A DNA stretch of 64,000 nucleotides from Selaginella tamariscina (GCA_003024785.1 PUQB01000855.1:21494-85493), one strand, 5' to 3'. Positions 22,396 to 35,584 are shown, counted from the first letter of the stretch. Notes: a model not told the origin generated them from the letters alone. Translations and numbers: made by a program.

Positions 22396-25177
22396 ATGTT
22401 TAGTACTAGAGATAAAATATGTTTTCTTCGGAACAATAAGATAGTTAGCACTGGAACTGTAAAAGTTCGAGATGATAATGCATTATGTCACAATATTGCC
22501 CAAGGATCTTGTGTGTACGTATGGGTGAACACCATTTACAAGCATGTTGAGGTTCGGGAATGAAATTTGAGAAGGGTTCTCCTGTATTGTGGAATTTGGA
22601 TGAAGTTAAGGCTAACACAGAATATGCAGAGTCACAAACAAACAGTAGCACGAATTTCCAGATGATGGCTTGCCTGCTGTGATGGATGAGGTGATTTTCT
22701 TTCTTCATGAGATTGAGGTTGGGAGAGGCATCATCATAGCTATAAATCCAATGGAAGCAGTGTTAGAAGAGAAACTAGGGTCCGACTTCGTGGGTGTAGT
22801 TGTGACAGAGGTTTCACCTAATGGCACATTGCATCCTGGATCCCTCGTGAGGTGGCAAACATTTAAATTAAGACGGCAAGATGGTTCAATATATTCTGGG
22901 TTGGATTTCAATAATAACAACCCAGAAGAACAACTCATATTTGAAGAGGTTCCTTGCATTGGTCCTTTATAAGAAAAAGGCGATTTATGGATTGCAGATC
23001 TTCCCCTGCAAGTTTCAGCAAGAGGGTGAAGATGAATCCTACATCTTTCGAAAGTGTTACGAGCATTTCCATGATTGACTACTACAAGAAGAAGTGTTGT
23101 CAAATGGCAAACCGGAATGAAATTACCCAATGTAGACATGTCTTTCATATGCTCACCCAAAGCAAAGGCATGAGTTTGTATATGCTACACTAATTGGGTG
23201 TATTGATGGAATGGCCTCGGACACAGGTTATCAGAGTACATCCATGGTATTTAGTAAGGTGGCCATCTGCTTCAAAGCTTGGTACAGTATATACGGGATC
23301 CCAAGACCATGTTCTACTGTTGGAGGATGAGTGGCTAGCTGGAGCGCGAAACTCAGTACATGGGAATACTCGCTTGGTCAAAACCGCTCTCACATTATGG
23401 CAGCCATATAGATACTCAAGGCTTTTGTAGAAGTAAATGCAAACAGGATGCCTCACAAATGCCGAACCACAAATGCAGGGGTGGAGGCTCACATGATTGC
23501 ACAACAATTTGCCGGTCTCAGTACTATGCACACCGCATGCTTTCTGTGTCACGCCCATCAGAGTACCTATGTTTGATCCATGATAAGATGGATCATTCAA
23601 AGACCAGCATTTCAAAGCTCGTTGCAACACTAAGTGCCTTGGAAATGTCATGAAACTTCCGATTTTATTGACAGGTGTGCTAACACTAGCACGGTTATGA
23701 GTCATATGGACACGTTTCACTTTCACATTGGTCTAATGACTCCAATTTCACTATTGGGTCATTGGCCATGTGTTTCAGAAACCTTAAAGCCCACTCACAG
23801 ACAAGTCCTATCAATGATCTCAAAGTGAAGAAACAACACCTTCAACCTTTACATAATGCTCTCATGAACACGTCTACACTTGAGGCTACTTGGGAATATG
23901 AGAGGCATTGTCAGTAGCCTGCACAAAAAATAAATGGCCATGTTGAGAGTTCTAGTTCAGTGGAGGGATCTAGCTCAAATAGTGTACATGTGTCCTCAAC
24001 ATCAAATAAGCTTCCTCGTCATTTGCTTTTACAGATGAATAATTGTGCAGGCGAGAACAAAAAATAGGTGAATCATTTTACTTAAGGGTTTCTCAAGCTC
24101 ATACTTACTTTTATTTTCTAGATATGTGCTAGCATACTTATCAATGCTTATTGCCAAAGGTGTGTTTGAAACAATCACGCTCAATTTTCTTATGGTTGGT
24201 CACACTCATGAAGATATTGATGCGTTCTTTAGCAAGGTCTCCAACTCTACAAAAAGGACTTTGCTTGTGACTGAGGTGCCAAACTTCAAAAAATTTATCA
24301 AGAGTATATAAAAGAGGGAGTGATTCTTTAGTTGGTCACCTTGTGCCGCTACAATGCTTTTTTTCCATACGAGATGGTATACCTATTATGCAGTACAAGT
24401 TACGGCCATCAGAGCATGAGTGGTTACCGAAGAGGGTTAATACTCTTCAAAAGTGGAGAGAATGGAAAGCCACTTCTCCCAGAAGGACAACTAGACCTAT
24501 TCCATTGAGTGCCCAACTCAAGGAACAAGAGGTTATTATTGATGGCATCAAAAAATATGTGGCATGGGTTCAAAAATCGATGCTAAAGAATTCTGATAAG
24601 GCAACTGGTTACTCAGAACTATATAAGCATGTGGTTGACTATTGGGAGACTATTGTTCGAGAGTTGAAAGGGCCTACTGTCATAAGTACAGAATTGCAAC
24701 CCTTTTTGGCCTAAAACAAGGTGACGAGAGGAGATTGAAATGACATCACTGAGCACAGACGACATAGAAGCTAGTAGTGATGTGGAAGTGCAAACCCCAC
24801 ACTTTGTTGGACAAAGGAACCAAAAACCTAAAACATACTTTGATTGCTACCAGGATCTTCAAAAACTAATGATGGTTCTTATTATTCCAGATGTGTCATA
24901 TAATTAGCCTATTTGGATGGGTCAAATTATCGACACATCTGAAGTAATCACAAAAAATAGTATGGTTAAGGTTGCATGGTTCAAACCATAAAAAAGGTGA
25001 CATAAGAAGGAGAGCGAAAGATATAATGGATGCCTAGAGAAAACATGGTCTCCCAATCAAAAAGACTCAATATGTTTTATAAATGTTAAATCCATTCGAT
25101 ATGGGTGGATATCAAGAAGCATTGATAAAGTCACGATTAACAAAACTGCAAGGGAATGTATGTTTTCTGAAGCTTAA
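22396..25177 (+). pseudogene. DUF7869-type DDE-like transposase, copy 1
   Basis: Start region MFSTRDKICFLRNNKIVSTG (22,396). Then come an NLS-like KRR, a Cys/Lys-rich block, an RRxxW-type region, and the catalytic-type blocks. These are YLCLIHDKMDHSKTSISKL near 23,567; MNNCAGENK near 24,035, where copy 3 has MDNCAGENKNR; and FLMVGHTHEDIDAFFSKVSN near 24,189. A 54-bp GT-AG intron lies at 24,068-24,121. The Asp-to-Asn change, an extra A before the intron, a deletion after KRT of about 22 codons, and many frameshifts make it dead. The C-terminus ends ARECMFSEA at 25,177. GHTHED and DNCxxxNK are hallmarks of the DUF7869 family. Confidence 0.75.
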
Positions 25178-25680
25178 AGCAATTACAAAATTATAAAATA
25201 TCATATATTTATATTCATAATTATTATAAACTCTTTAATAATAGTACCAATTGTTTACTTAACTATATAAATTTAAAAACGATATGGAAGATTGACTATA
25301 TTATTATAGGATTTTATATATTATATATATATTATTACTACTACAATTTTTTAATTAATAATGTTATATTTAAATATTAATATTTTAATAACAACATCAA
25401 TATTTATATAATGTACCTTTTATACTCTTCCTTAATTGTTATATTAGGCAATATATTATATAATTTAATACTTTTACTTTTATAATGTTATTAATTTTTG
25501 TTCAATGAATGCTATAATTTATTAAAGGGTCGAATACAAAATAGGATATTCTAAAGAATATTCTATTTTCAAACATATATTCTAAAGAATATTCCTTTAA
25601 CATTAGAAAATGCTAATTAAATAGCTAAAATTACTAATTATTAGGAAATGGGATTATAGCCATGCCCATTTTAGTTACAA
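25178..25680 (+). repeat. Right terminal region of composite transposon, copy 1
   Basis: AT-rich, aligned with 35,420-36,013 and 56,988-57,479. Two palindromic motifs TATTCTAAAGAATATTC occur near 25,547 and 25,578. It ends in CATGCCCATTTTAGTTACAA (25,661-25,680), the exact reverse complement of 41,476-41,495. Confidence 0.7.
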
Positions 25681-25940
25681 GTTGCATTTATGTTTGATAG
25701 TATTTTTTAATTATTGTAAATTATTTTTAAAACGAAGAATATGAATATTCTAAGATATTTTAGGAATATTCCTTACTAAGTAAGGTTATTGAAGGATTAA
25801 TTATTAATTAATTAATATTCAAGGCTTAATTACATATTAATTAAATAATTAATTATTAATTAAAATTTAAGTATTAATTAGTAATTTATTTTATATTCCC
25901 ATTTTCATGTATCATGCCCACTTTAGTTATACGTGCATAT
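25681..25940 (-). repeat. Inverted copy of the left terminal region
   Basis: Reverse complement of 41,476-41,720 by eye, ending in CATGCCCACTTTAGTTATAC (25,913-25,932), a diverged form of the 20-bp end. It places a left-type end immediately outside a right-type end. Confidence 0.65.
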
Positions 25941-25954
25941 ATATAGTTGGCAAT

Positions 25955-27935
25955 ATCCACGTCAAGCTTAGAGTAGTACTCATAACAAAGTAGGGCACAT
26001 CCATGTTCTTGTTCAATTATGAGTGTGGGATCTTGACTGACAAATTCCTTTTACCATGTTCTTGAAGAGTTTTAAGTTGGCATTTACAAGCCACGTTCAT
26101 GGCACCAAGTGTAAATTTGGTCTAAGAGGCTATGGCGGGATAGGCCACAACTTGGGAAACAATGTCAAGAACATTTGACACTATATGACACATGGACAAC
26201 ACCCAAGGCATGCCCTTTGGGGTTGTGTCATGGGTTTAACATTGAGGGGTTGGATACTTTGGCAAGTAAGCATGCTTGCAGTCACATTAGGGCATCCGCG
26301 CAAGGGAGGTCAGGTTTCATAATAGGGTGCGCTAGTTGGCACACTTGGTTATGGGTGTTTTCATTGAGGGTGTGAACATGTCTAGTGGTTGAACAATCTA
26401 AACTCGTTAATAGAAGTCTTTTTGTGAAACACTTACATGGTTGTGTGTTTGGTGTTGTCCAAACCTAATCTTAAGGGGTTTTCTTAGCAAAACATTCATG
26501 TTCATTACGATACACACTCATGTCCTCATTAAGTATTAACCCTAGGTCAAGGGTATGACTTGACACTTAAATCCTTAGAGTTAATTGTGGTTTAGGGTTG
26601 TCACCTTAAAAAGGGTTGTACTCCTAAATGAGGGTGATTATTTAAGGATTAAGTGACGATGCCTAAGCTTTATCATAGGGGTATATGTGAGACATGTCTC
26701 CTTGGTGGTGTTAGGGCATGAGCATGTTTAAGATTTAGGATCCTAAATTTTTAAATTATTCTCTTGGGTTTGAGGGGTACTCATTTCAGAGGACTTAGGT
26801 AGGACCTTACATGGTTATTCTTTTATCAATGCAAACTTTAGCTTGTGTGGTCAAGACACAACCCTTTATTTTGTCACCTTAACTTCCAATTGATAAGGGT
26901 ACGTCCCACCTTTAGGGTAGCCTATCCTTGTTTGGAAGGTTTTGTCAAACTACACGTTTTAAAGGTTAGAGGTTGAGGCATATCTTTAGCCTTCTTATTC
27001 ACATCAAGTTAAGAGCAACACTCACAACTAAGCAAGACACATTTGTGTCCTTGTTCAACTATAGTGTAGGATCTTGGTAAATAGGTTTTCTTTATCAGGT
27101 TTTTAAGGGTTCATAAAGGGGTTCTAGAGGTGACATTTGTGAGTCACATTTATGGCAGCAGATGTAACTCTTATGGTGAGATAGTCTACATCTTAGGAAA
27201 CAACATAAACATATAACACTAGGTTAGATGGCACATGTTACAATGCATGAGGGCATGCCCTTTGGGCTTGTCTCATGGGCTTAACACCAAGGGGTTGGAT
27301 ACTCTTGCAAGCAAGCATGCTTGTGCTTGTGTCAGGGTGGTAAGCCTTGAGCATTCGCTCAAAAGAAATTAGGTCTCATAATTGGGTGTGCTATTAGCAC
27401 ACTTGAATAGGGGGATGTTCTTCTTAGGGATCTAGAGGTTGAACAACTTAAGCTCATTAGCATAAACCCTCGCGAGGTTATGTATTTAAGGTTATTCAAA
27501 CCTAGCCTTAGGGAGTTTATTTAGTAGAACACTCGTGTTCGCCTATGGCACACACTCATGTTCTCACTAAGTACTAACCCTAAGTTTAGAGTATGACTTG
27601 GCCACTCAAACCGTTATGGATTAGTTATGGTTTAGGTATACCCCTTGTCGCCTACACCTTGATGAGGGTGATTCCTCAAGGGGTAAGTTATGATGCCTTA
27701 GCTTTGTACATGAATATGTTCTTTAACAAGTTAAGGCATGAAAATGTCTAGGTTTCTTGAGGTAATATCCTAAAGTCTACTTAATTATCCTCTGGGGACT
27801 TAGGGTAGGACCTTAAGTCTTGTGCTCATTTAGGCCTTTTAATCAAGCTCTTTGGGTTATCTTGGAAGACTTAGTGTTGTTCATGACGAAAATGGCCACT
27901 TAGCAACCACATGTTAACTCTTCAAGTAAAAACTC
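25955..27935 (-). repeat. Two partial D-family LTR copies, joined in tandem
   Basis: The first runs in reverse from a point matching about 55,250 down to about 54,350. Near 26,820-26,870 the sequence jumps back to the part matching about 55,430 and runs down again to the terminus at about 27,930 (AAAACTCTAACA, the reverse of TGTTAGAGTTTT). Diverged from 54,210-55,949 by many substitutions. Confidence 0.7.
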
Positions 27936-28374
27936 TAACACTTTGGAAGTGGATTTGAAAACTTTGAACTCCTTATAGAGGGATTATAACTCCAAATTGA
28001 TGGTGATTAATTCAATTGTTTATCAAATCTTTTCTAATTAGATGTTTATGAATCAAGTCCACTTCACCTTTATCATACATCTTCTCAAGAGATATACCAT
28101 GAGCAACATTTTGACATGCTTTTCAATACTCCTAATGGTTATCTTCTTTGCATTTTCTAAAATAGTGCCACAAGAGCATCTCCCTTTAACTTAACATTTG
28201 AATTGTCTCACTTGAGATAATGCCTCAAGAATGGCTAGGTCCATTAAGTATAATGGTTTACTATTTTACTTGATATGCTGCCAAGTAACTGGCTATATTC
28301 TTTGGTAGAGAGTTGGAGAGATAAAATATTTGTTGTCCTTAAAATAAGTGAGAAACTCAAAAAGATGTTGGGAC
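27936..28374. other. AT-rich DNA, nothing recognised
   Basis: No open frame of note, no repeat matched by eye. Confidence 0.5.
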
Positions 28375-29640
28375 TAACTAGTTCCTTAAAACCTCAAAGA
28401 GGATAACCTAAACAAATTCATGTCTTAACCCTATCATAAAGGCATGTGATCCCACATATACCTTATAATAGAGGCTAAGGCATCATCTCTTTAGATCTTG
28501 AGAAATTACCCTCACTAGAGTGTACAACCCCTATATAATTACAAGGGGCAATATAATCCAACTAACCCCTAAAGGTTTTTGTTAGAAGCCAAAAATATAA
28601 TATGTAGAACACTACATGCATAGAACTTTCCTATGGTGAGTAGGAAAATTTTGTGTACACAATAAATCTTATGATGATAGGAAGAATCCTATGGTGATAG
28701 GAAGGTTCCTATGCATGCATGAAAAAGACAATTACGATGGTTGGTATGAGGAGGCAAAAGCAGATAGGGTTGAGGGAGAACTATAAGGGCTAGAGAGGAG
28801 AACAAGGTCAAAGAGCAGAGCATAAGATAGAGAGAGAATCTTTAGAAGAGAAGTAAGTCTCCACACTCGTTATCTTTTTGTAATCATTTTAATAATGCAA
28901 GTGCATAATTATGATATATAATTTATTAAACATATTTTTGTTTTATGAACAAGATATCTTGTAAATGTTCTAATATAGCAATGGCTAAAGCAAAATCTTA
29001 TCTTTAATTTTGAAAATGAGATAAGTGACATATAGAGCTAATATAAGGACAAAATCCATAAATTAATTAGGAAACTTTTCCTATATTGTGTGAATAGTGA
29101 TTTTTGCACATAGAGAAGTTTCCCATGTTAAGTTTGTTTGGCCAAAGATATAACCTAGGCTTACAATTAATATTTAGTGATAACATAAGCGTACACCATA
29201 GACAAACACAAAAGTAAATCTTTAAAGTTAAGGTTGACCAACCTTGAACATGCAGCCACCATAGGTGACTATGCAAGTGTTTCACAAAAGGGCTCAATAA
29301 CTGAGCTTAGGTTATTCAACTTTTAGATATGTTCTCACACTCCCCTTAACCAAGTGTGCTAAAAAGCACACTTAGTTACAAGTCTTTGAGTAGATGCCCA
29401 AGGCTTAGCACTCTTACTCAAGCACAAACATGTAAGCTTGCCATAATCATCATATATGACCCTAGGAGTCATATTTATACCCTAGGTGTTTATGAAATGT
29501 CTACTTAGTGCCACTAATGAGGCTTGCCATATGCCAACTTTGAAATCCCTTACTATCAACCCTCGAGAGAACTCATGTTATAAATTCATCTACCAAGAAC
29601 CCAAGCAATTGAACAAGAGCCCAAACAATATACATCTTGT
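28375..29640 (+). repeat. Diverged D-family LTR fragment, interrupted
   Basis: 28,375-28,579 matches about 54,440-54,620 and 29,137-29,640 matches about 54,625-55,200, both forward. The gap between them is filled by the A-family solo LTR (28,580-29,131). Strongly decayed. Confidence 0.6.
28580..29131 (+). repeat. Diverged A-family solo LTR
   Basis: 552 bp beginning TGTTAGAAG. It shares the A-LTR layout: TCTCCACACTC, then AATAATGCAAGTGCATAATT (A: AATGAAAGGTGCATATTATA), then TAGCAATGGCTAAAGCAAAA (A: AAGGCAATAGCCAAAATC). Flanks GTTTT (28,575-28,579) and GTTTG (29,132-29,136) resemble a 5-bp target duplication. Same length as the LTR at 9,597-10,148. Confidence 0.55.
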
Positions 29641-30844
29641 GAACTAGAATATATGTTTTATTTAATTGTGAATGTAGTTCTTAATTTTGCATGAACGAGG
29701 AAGTTGAAGTGAGGTCTCAACTTTTAGAATATATACTCAAACAAGGTCTTCTAGGTGTGCAAGTGAGTTATCGAACAAAAAGAGTCTTTGAATGCAACAT
29801 ACTTGGGCACAACAATGCAGATTTACCAATGGTAAGTGTATGTTAAAACTTAAGATGTGACATACACTCACAAACTTGGAGTTGAGATGACACAAAGGGT
29901 TGACAACACAAACTGAACTTATACTAGTGGGGAGGAAGGAAGTAGAAACTTCTCAATCTTTAATAAGTATTATTATGCTCACCCTCACACTTACCTTATG
30001 AAGCTTCCACCACAAAATGCTAATTATTCAACATAAGGTGTGACAATTTTATTAGAATCAAATTTGTGTTTTTTTCAACTAATCAGCTCATATATGTCGA
30101 TATGGCCAGAGGTGATCCTAGAGGCACATAGATGTACAAATATACACAAGTAAAAGATTAACTTACTCACTTGATGTTACAAAAGCTTATCCTTATGATG
30201 TCACCTTTTGACACTAAGTGTATCTACAGTTCTTTCCCTTTGTATTCTTTTGCATATTATCCAATTTAGAAAGTGAACATAAGTTAGAATACTAATGAAC
30301 TTCTCACATTGTGGAACAACTAATGTGGATGATTAAACTTTATACCTACTGCCTTAATCAATGATTGGCACACTCACATTAAACTCATTCCCCAAATAAC
30401 ACTATAGATTAGGTACCACATAATTTCTTCATTCATTCCTAACATCATATCTCAAGTTATGAAAATTGAATTTCTAAACTCTCTCCAAATTCATTATATT
30501 AAATGATTGTAACATTATTTACATTCTTCTAACTCTAAAAATGATCGCATAAATATTTAGTAAACTGAAATATAGTATTTTGATCAATTGAATTAATATT
30601 TAATTTAGTTAATGATCTAATAAGATATTAACTTTTACAAGTTGTTATCATGACACTAAAGTATTATATTAACTTTTACATTTAAGATATCTTGTAACTC
30701 AGCTACAATAAGATATTTAGTTTAATATATTGAACTAAGATCCATTAATACTCAATTATGGAAACCTAGTATTCTTTGTAAGCTACAATGAATTTGCTTC
30801 ATAAGTAGCACACCAAAGACCCTTTACTATCAAGTCGCTAGCAA
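29641..30844. other. AT-rich DNA, nothing recognised
   Basis: No coding motifs or repeats identified by eye on either strand. Confidence 0.5.
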
Positions 30845-31072
30845 GAGTGATCAGATTCATAGACTAAATTGAAGTAAGACTTTGATTAATAAGACCTAAT
30901 GATTATAGTGTTGATTGCTTTTGTTGAATATTAATAGAAGTCTAAGCATATATAAATTATCTTGTCCTACCTAAATATAAACACATTGATGCAAGTAAGT
31001 GTTATAGGTTAAAGTGTTGAAGGCATGTGGAAGGGCCAAAGGTCCATAGTGAGTCTTGACACTACTTGTCAT
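30845..31072 (-). repeat. 3' LTR of the minus-strand gypsy element
   Basis: Shares GAAGTAAGACTTTGATTAA and GGAAGGGCCAAAGGTCC with the copy at 32,843-33,062. Outer boundary is uncertain by a few bases. Confidence 0.6.
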
Positions 31073-31079
31073 GGCTCTA

Positions 31080-31700
31080 ACCTGGTGGATTGACCACTTG
31101 GAAGATTTATAAGATATAACAAATTTCAAATGCGCATCATTAGCATATGTTAGAAAATGGTTGGTACTTTTGTTAACCCAAATGGCAGTATGATGTATTC
31201 AAAATATCCATATCAAGTGTGTAATGTAGTCTTCTATTCATCACTCTAACAAATGCAAATTAAATTGTACATTCCCCACAAGTTGATTTCATGAAATGTT
31301 GTGCTTCATGCAATTTTTTCAACATATTAGAAACAAGTGGAAGTATATATCAATGGGACATGGTGATTTTATGAAGACTTTGATATTCAATGACAAGGCA
31401 TAAACTACCATCCTTCTTAGAAACAAAGAACATATGGGTGTGGGCCAGGAAGTGAGAGTGTCAAATGAACCATGTTATTAAATTCTCCTCGATGTATTGC
31501 CTAAGTGTTTCCAATTCCTTTGGTGACAGATCAGACTTAATGGTGGCAATTTGCCTTCAACTAGATCAATTAGACAATTGATCGGTGTGGTGGCAGCATT
31601 GTTGCTTATTTGTTTATCAAAGACATCAGCAAAATCAACATATTGGGCATGTACCACCACATATGTCTTTGTATTGAATGTAAACAAATGGATGACGATT
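31080..31700 (-). pseudogene. RT N-terminal half of the minus-strand gypsy element
   Basis: Minus-strand reading starts YVDFADVFDKQISNNAATTP and continues INCLIDLVEGKLPPLSLIC, the typical RT entry of chromovirus-like plant gypsy elements. Further down, in shifted frames, FVSKKDGSLCLVIE and YGYFEYIILPFGLTKVPTIF are readable. The YxDD block is absent because of the deletion. Confidence 0.75.
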
Positions 31701-32842
31701 GCAAAGGCAAAAGATGAATCCCCACACCCATCATTATGAATTATTCCAAGCTAATATGTGAATTGTTGACATGTAGGTGGACACCCATGATGGACGATGT
31801 GCAGAGTGACAAAATTTACATGGTGCAGGTTATCCAATCTAATTAATTATCTAAGCAAGTAGTTCCAATTCTCCCCGAAGACCATTGTTTCCCAACACCT
31901 CATTAACAAATGTTGTGTAAGCTTGATGTTGGAATGATGTGCTTGCTAACCAAGATGACTCTCTAGGTTATACTTTGAATCTCCACAATAACAACCGAGA
32001 TTATTGTCAAACCGTCATCACTTGGTTATTGATAGTCAACCACATTAAGAAGATTAACCTCAATTGGTGTAGGTTTAAATGACAAAGTAGTTGTATCCAA
32101 TATGGTAGTAGTCCTAGAAGCTAACTCCCTCATCATAGTGGCATGAGGAAAAACTCAACTCACCACCTCGCACCAAACAGCCATAGATATGGCGTCTAAG
32201 AGAGATGCTGAATCTAGTTAACACAAAGGGAGGTCCTTAACATCATCTCAAAGACCATGTCAAAATTGTTCCTTGAGTGCATCATCATCCCATTGAATAT
32301 CCAATTTAAACTTTGCTGTAAATGTTGACTTATCACCTTGGTCTAATCGACAAAGCTTATGGAGGGTTGCACATTCTTAATTGATGTTGTTGAACATGAA
32401 GGAATAAATCCTCTCAAAATTTGCAAAATAATGCAATATAAGATCATTCTTCTCCAAAAATACCACAAACTAGGAAAGTGTTAGTCCAACTAGAAGAGAG
32501 TTGATCAACCCAACTTTAGTAGTATCTGATCCATACCTCTATGGTTGCATCATTATAACAAGTTTTGATCATTTTAAAAAATGGCAAAAAGCTGACCATG
32601 ACCCATCAAACCTGGTAAGCATGCTCATTTTTTGTTTTGATCTTGGAGATAGAGCATGTGCATGCATTGCATGATTTTGTTTTTGTTATTGAAATCATAT
32701 TAATTCTCCTTAATTTGAGTTTTTCATTTCCAATTGAAGAATTGCATATAAATTATGTGAAGCTATAATAAATATTATTGAGTAGCAAGTGGTGATAAAA
32801 CACAAAAGATGCTACTTGTTGAGAAGCAATCAAGTTTTTAGG

Positions 32843-33062
32843 TTTAGATTCATATATTAATTTGAAGCAAGACTTGATTAAGGAGACCTAGTGATGTTGA
32901 TTGCTTCTACTGAATATCAGCAAAAGCCTAGTTTATAGACATATTATATTGTCCTGCCCAAATATATATGATGAGGTAAATAGGTGTTGGTGGGTGGAAG
33001 CTCGAAGGTCTGGGTGCTGGAGGCCCGTGGGAGGGCCAAAGGTCCGAAGCAAGTCTTGACAC
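32843..33062 (-). repeat. 5' LTR of the minus-strand gypsy element
   Basis: Direct match of 30,845-31,072, more GC-rich and less decayed in its right half (GGAGGCCCGTGGGAGGGCC near 33,022). Confidence 0.6.
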
Positions 33063-33139
33063 TTATTTATGTTTACTTGAAAATACTTCAAGTTAAAACA
33101 TTAAGACATAATATGTCTAAGTGTTGAACATGGAAACAC

Positions 33140-35419
33140 TTACATGATCAAAACATGTTCTCACATTATGGCAGCCAGCCATAAAGATACTAAAGGATTT
33201 TGTGGAGGCAAATGCAAATAGAATGCCTCACAAATGCCATACCACAAATGCAAGGGTCAAGAAAAATCTCAAGGCTTTGCCTTTAATCTACACTCAATTG
33301 AAGTTGTATAAACATGTGAAAAAGTGCCTCAGTTTAATGGGGCTTTAAATAATTTACACCAGTACCTTCAATAACATATGGAATAATCAATTTAAGGATA
33401 TGAAGATTGCTAGCTTTTCCAAGTGTGACACTTGTACATCACTGAAAGCTATAAAGGCTTGTGCAAAAACCTTGGTGGAGATGACTACCATTCAAAAGAA
33501 AATGGAGGCTCACATTATTGCACATCAAACTTGCTTGTCTTAGTACTATGCACATCGCATGCTTTCTATGACATGCCCATTAGAATACATGTGTTTGATC
33601 CATGATAAAAAGGGTCGTTTAAAGACCAGCATTTCAAAGTTAGTTGCAACACTAAAGTGCCTTGGAAATATCATGAAACTTCTAATTTCATTGACATGTG
33701 TGTTAACATATGGACACGGTTGTGAATCATATAAACACTTTTCACTTCCATATTAGTCTAACAACTCAAATTAAATTGTTAAATTGTTACCCATATGTTT
33801 TAGAAACCTTGAAACCCACTCACAAAGAAATCCTATGGGTGATCTCATAGTGAAGAACAATACCTTGAACCTTTGCACAATGCTCTCATGAACATGTTTG
33901 CACTTGAAGCTACTTGAGAATATGAGAGGCACTATCAATAGCCTGCACAAAAAATAAATGGCCCTGTTGAGAGTTCTAATTCAATAGAGGGATTTAGCTT
34001 ATATCCTCATGAGTGTGACCAACCATAAGGAAACTAGTAAGTGTGATTATCTTAAACACACTTTTGATAAGTATGCTAGTACATATCTAAAAAATAAAAG
34101 TAAATATGAGCTTGAGAAACCCTTAACTGAAATGACTTAACTTTGTTCTTACTTACATAATTGTGCATGTGTAAAAGCAAATGATGAAGAAGTTTGTTTG
34201 ATGTTAACTAAGCTTGAACCCTCCATTGAATTGGAACTCTCAACAAGGCCATTTTTTTTGTGCATACTACTGACAGTGCCTCTCATATTCCCAAGTAGCC
34301 TCAAGTGCAAATGTATTCATGAGAGCATTGTGTAAAGGTTCAAGGTGTTGTTTCTTCATTATGAGATCACCCATAGGACTTGTTTGTGAGTGGGTTTCAA
34401 GGTTTCTGAAATACATGAGTAACAATTCAACAGTCTAATTGGAGTAGTGTGGAAGTGAAAAGTATCTATATGATTCACAACCGTGTCTATATGTTAGCAC
34501 ACATGTTAATAAAATCATAAGTTTCATGACATTTCTAAAGCACTTTCAATGTTGCAACTAGCTTTGAAATGTTGGTCTTTGAATGACCCATCTTGTGCCA
34601 GACTTCAAAAGGTTTATTAAGGAGTATATCAAAAATGGGGGCAATTCTTTAATTGATCCCCTTATGTCACTACAATTACAAGAGAGTGTTACCCAAAGAG
34701 GTCTTAATGCTCTTCAAAAGTGAAAAGGATGAAAAGCCACTTCTTCCAAAGGACAACCATACCCTATTTCATTAAATGCCCAACTTAAGGAACAAGAGTC
34801 TATTATTAATAGCATCATAAAGTATGTGACATGGGTTTAAAAAGTTAATCCCAAATAATTCCAATAATGTGACTGGTTATTCATTATATAAGTGTCAACT
34901 ATTGAGAAACTATTATTCAAGAGTTAAAAAGGGCATGTTGTCACAAAATTATAACACCCCTTTTTGGCCAAATAAGGTGGCAAAAAAGAGATTGAAACCA
35001 TATTAATGAGTGCAAACAACATAGAAGCCAATAGTGATGTATAAGTGCAAACCCCACACTTTGTTGAATAAAAGAACCAAAAACCTAAATCATACTTTGA
35101 TTTCTATAAGGGTCTTTAAAATTTAATGACCGTCCTCATTACTTTAAATATGTTATATAACCAGCCTATTGGATGGGTCAAATTATCAACACACCTAAAG
35201 TGATTATAATAAACAATATAGTAAAAGATGCATGGTTCAAACTGCAAAAAAGTGACATGAGAAGGAGAGCAAAAGATATAATGGATGCTTAGAAACTCCC
35301 AATTAAAAAGACCAAGCATGTTTTATAAATGTTAAATCCACAATATGGGTGGATGCCAAGAAGCATTAATGAAGTCATAATCAACAAAACTGCAAAAGAA
35401 TACATGTTTTCTGAAATTA
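33140..35419 (+). pseudogene. DUF7869-type transposase, copy 2, with internal inverted duplication
   Basis: 5'-truncated: begins at the block matching about 53,160. It keeps FSKCDTCTSLKA near 33,418, a Cys pair lost from copy 3, and YMCLIHDKKGRLKTSISKL near 33,586. From about 34,010 to 34,596 the sequence is the reverse complement of the same gene region, so about 370-400 bp occurs head to head (33,596-34,003 against 34,226-34,596). From 34,597 it resumes forward (ARLQKVY block) to the C-terminus near 35,419. Many stops; not functional as protein. Confidence 0.75.
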
Positions 35420-35541
35420 AAAGCAATTATAAAATAAATATATTTATATTCATAGTTACAATCAACTCTTTAATAATAGTACGAAACTATTTCCTTAACT
35501 ATATAAATTTATAACAAGATATGGAAGATTGACCATATAGG

Positions 35542-35584
<43 letters not shown>

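Larger units (their letters stand above)
30845..33062 (-). mobile_element. Internally deleted Ty3/gypsy element (chromovirus-like) on the minus strand
   Basis: Direct repeats of about 225 bp at 30,845-31,072 and 32,843-33,062 are the LTRs; on the minus strand they begin TGTCAAGACT. Between them, 5' to 3' on the minus strand, lie gag and protease remnants (about 32,700-32,000) and the RT start. RT runs directly into the 3' LTR, so the rest of RT, RNase H and integrase are missing. Confidence 0.65.

Noticed and set aside
22705-23160. 151-codon minus-strand ORF and its partner at 52,480-52,947
   Set aside because: Exact antisense shadow of the transposase N-terminal half; kept in both copies only because the sense strand is conserved.
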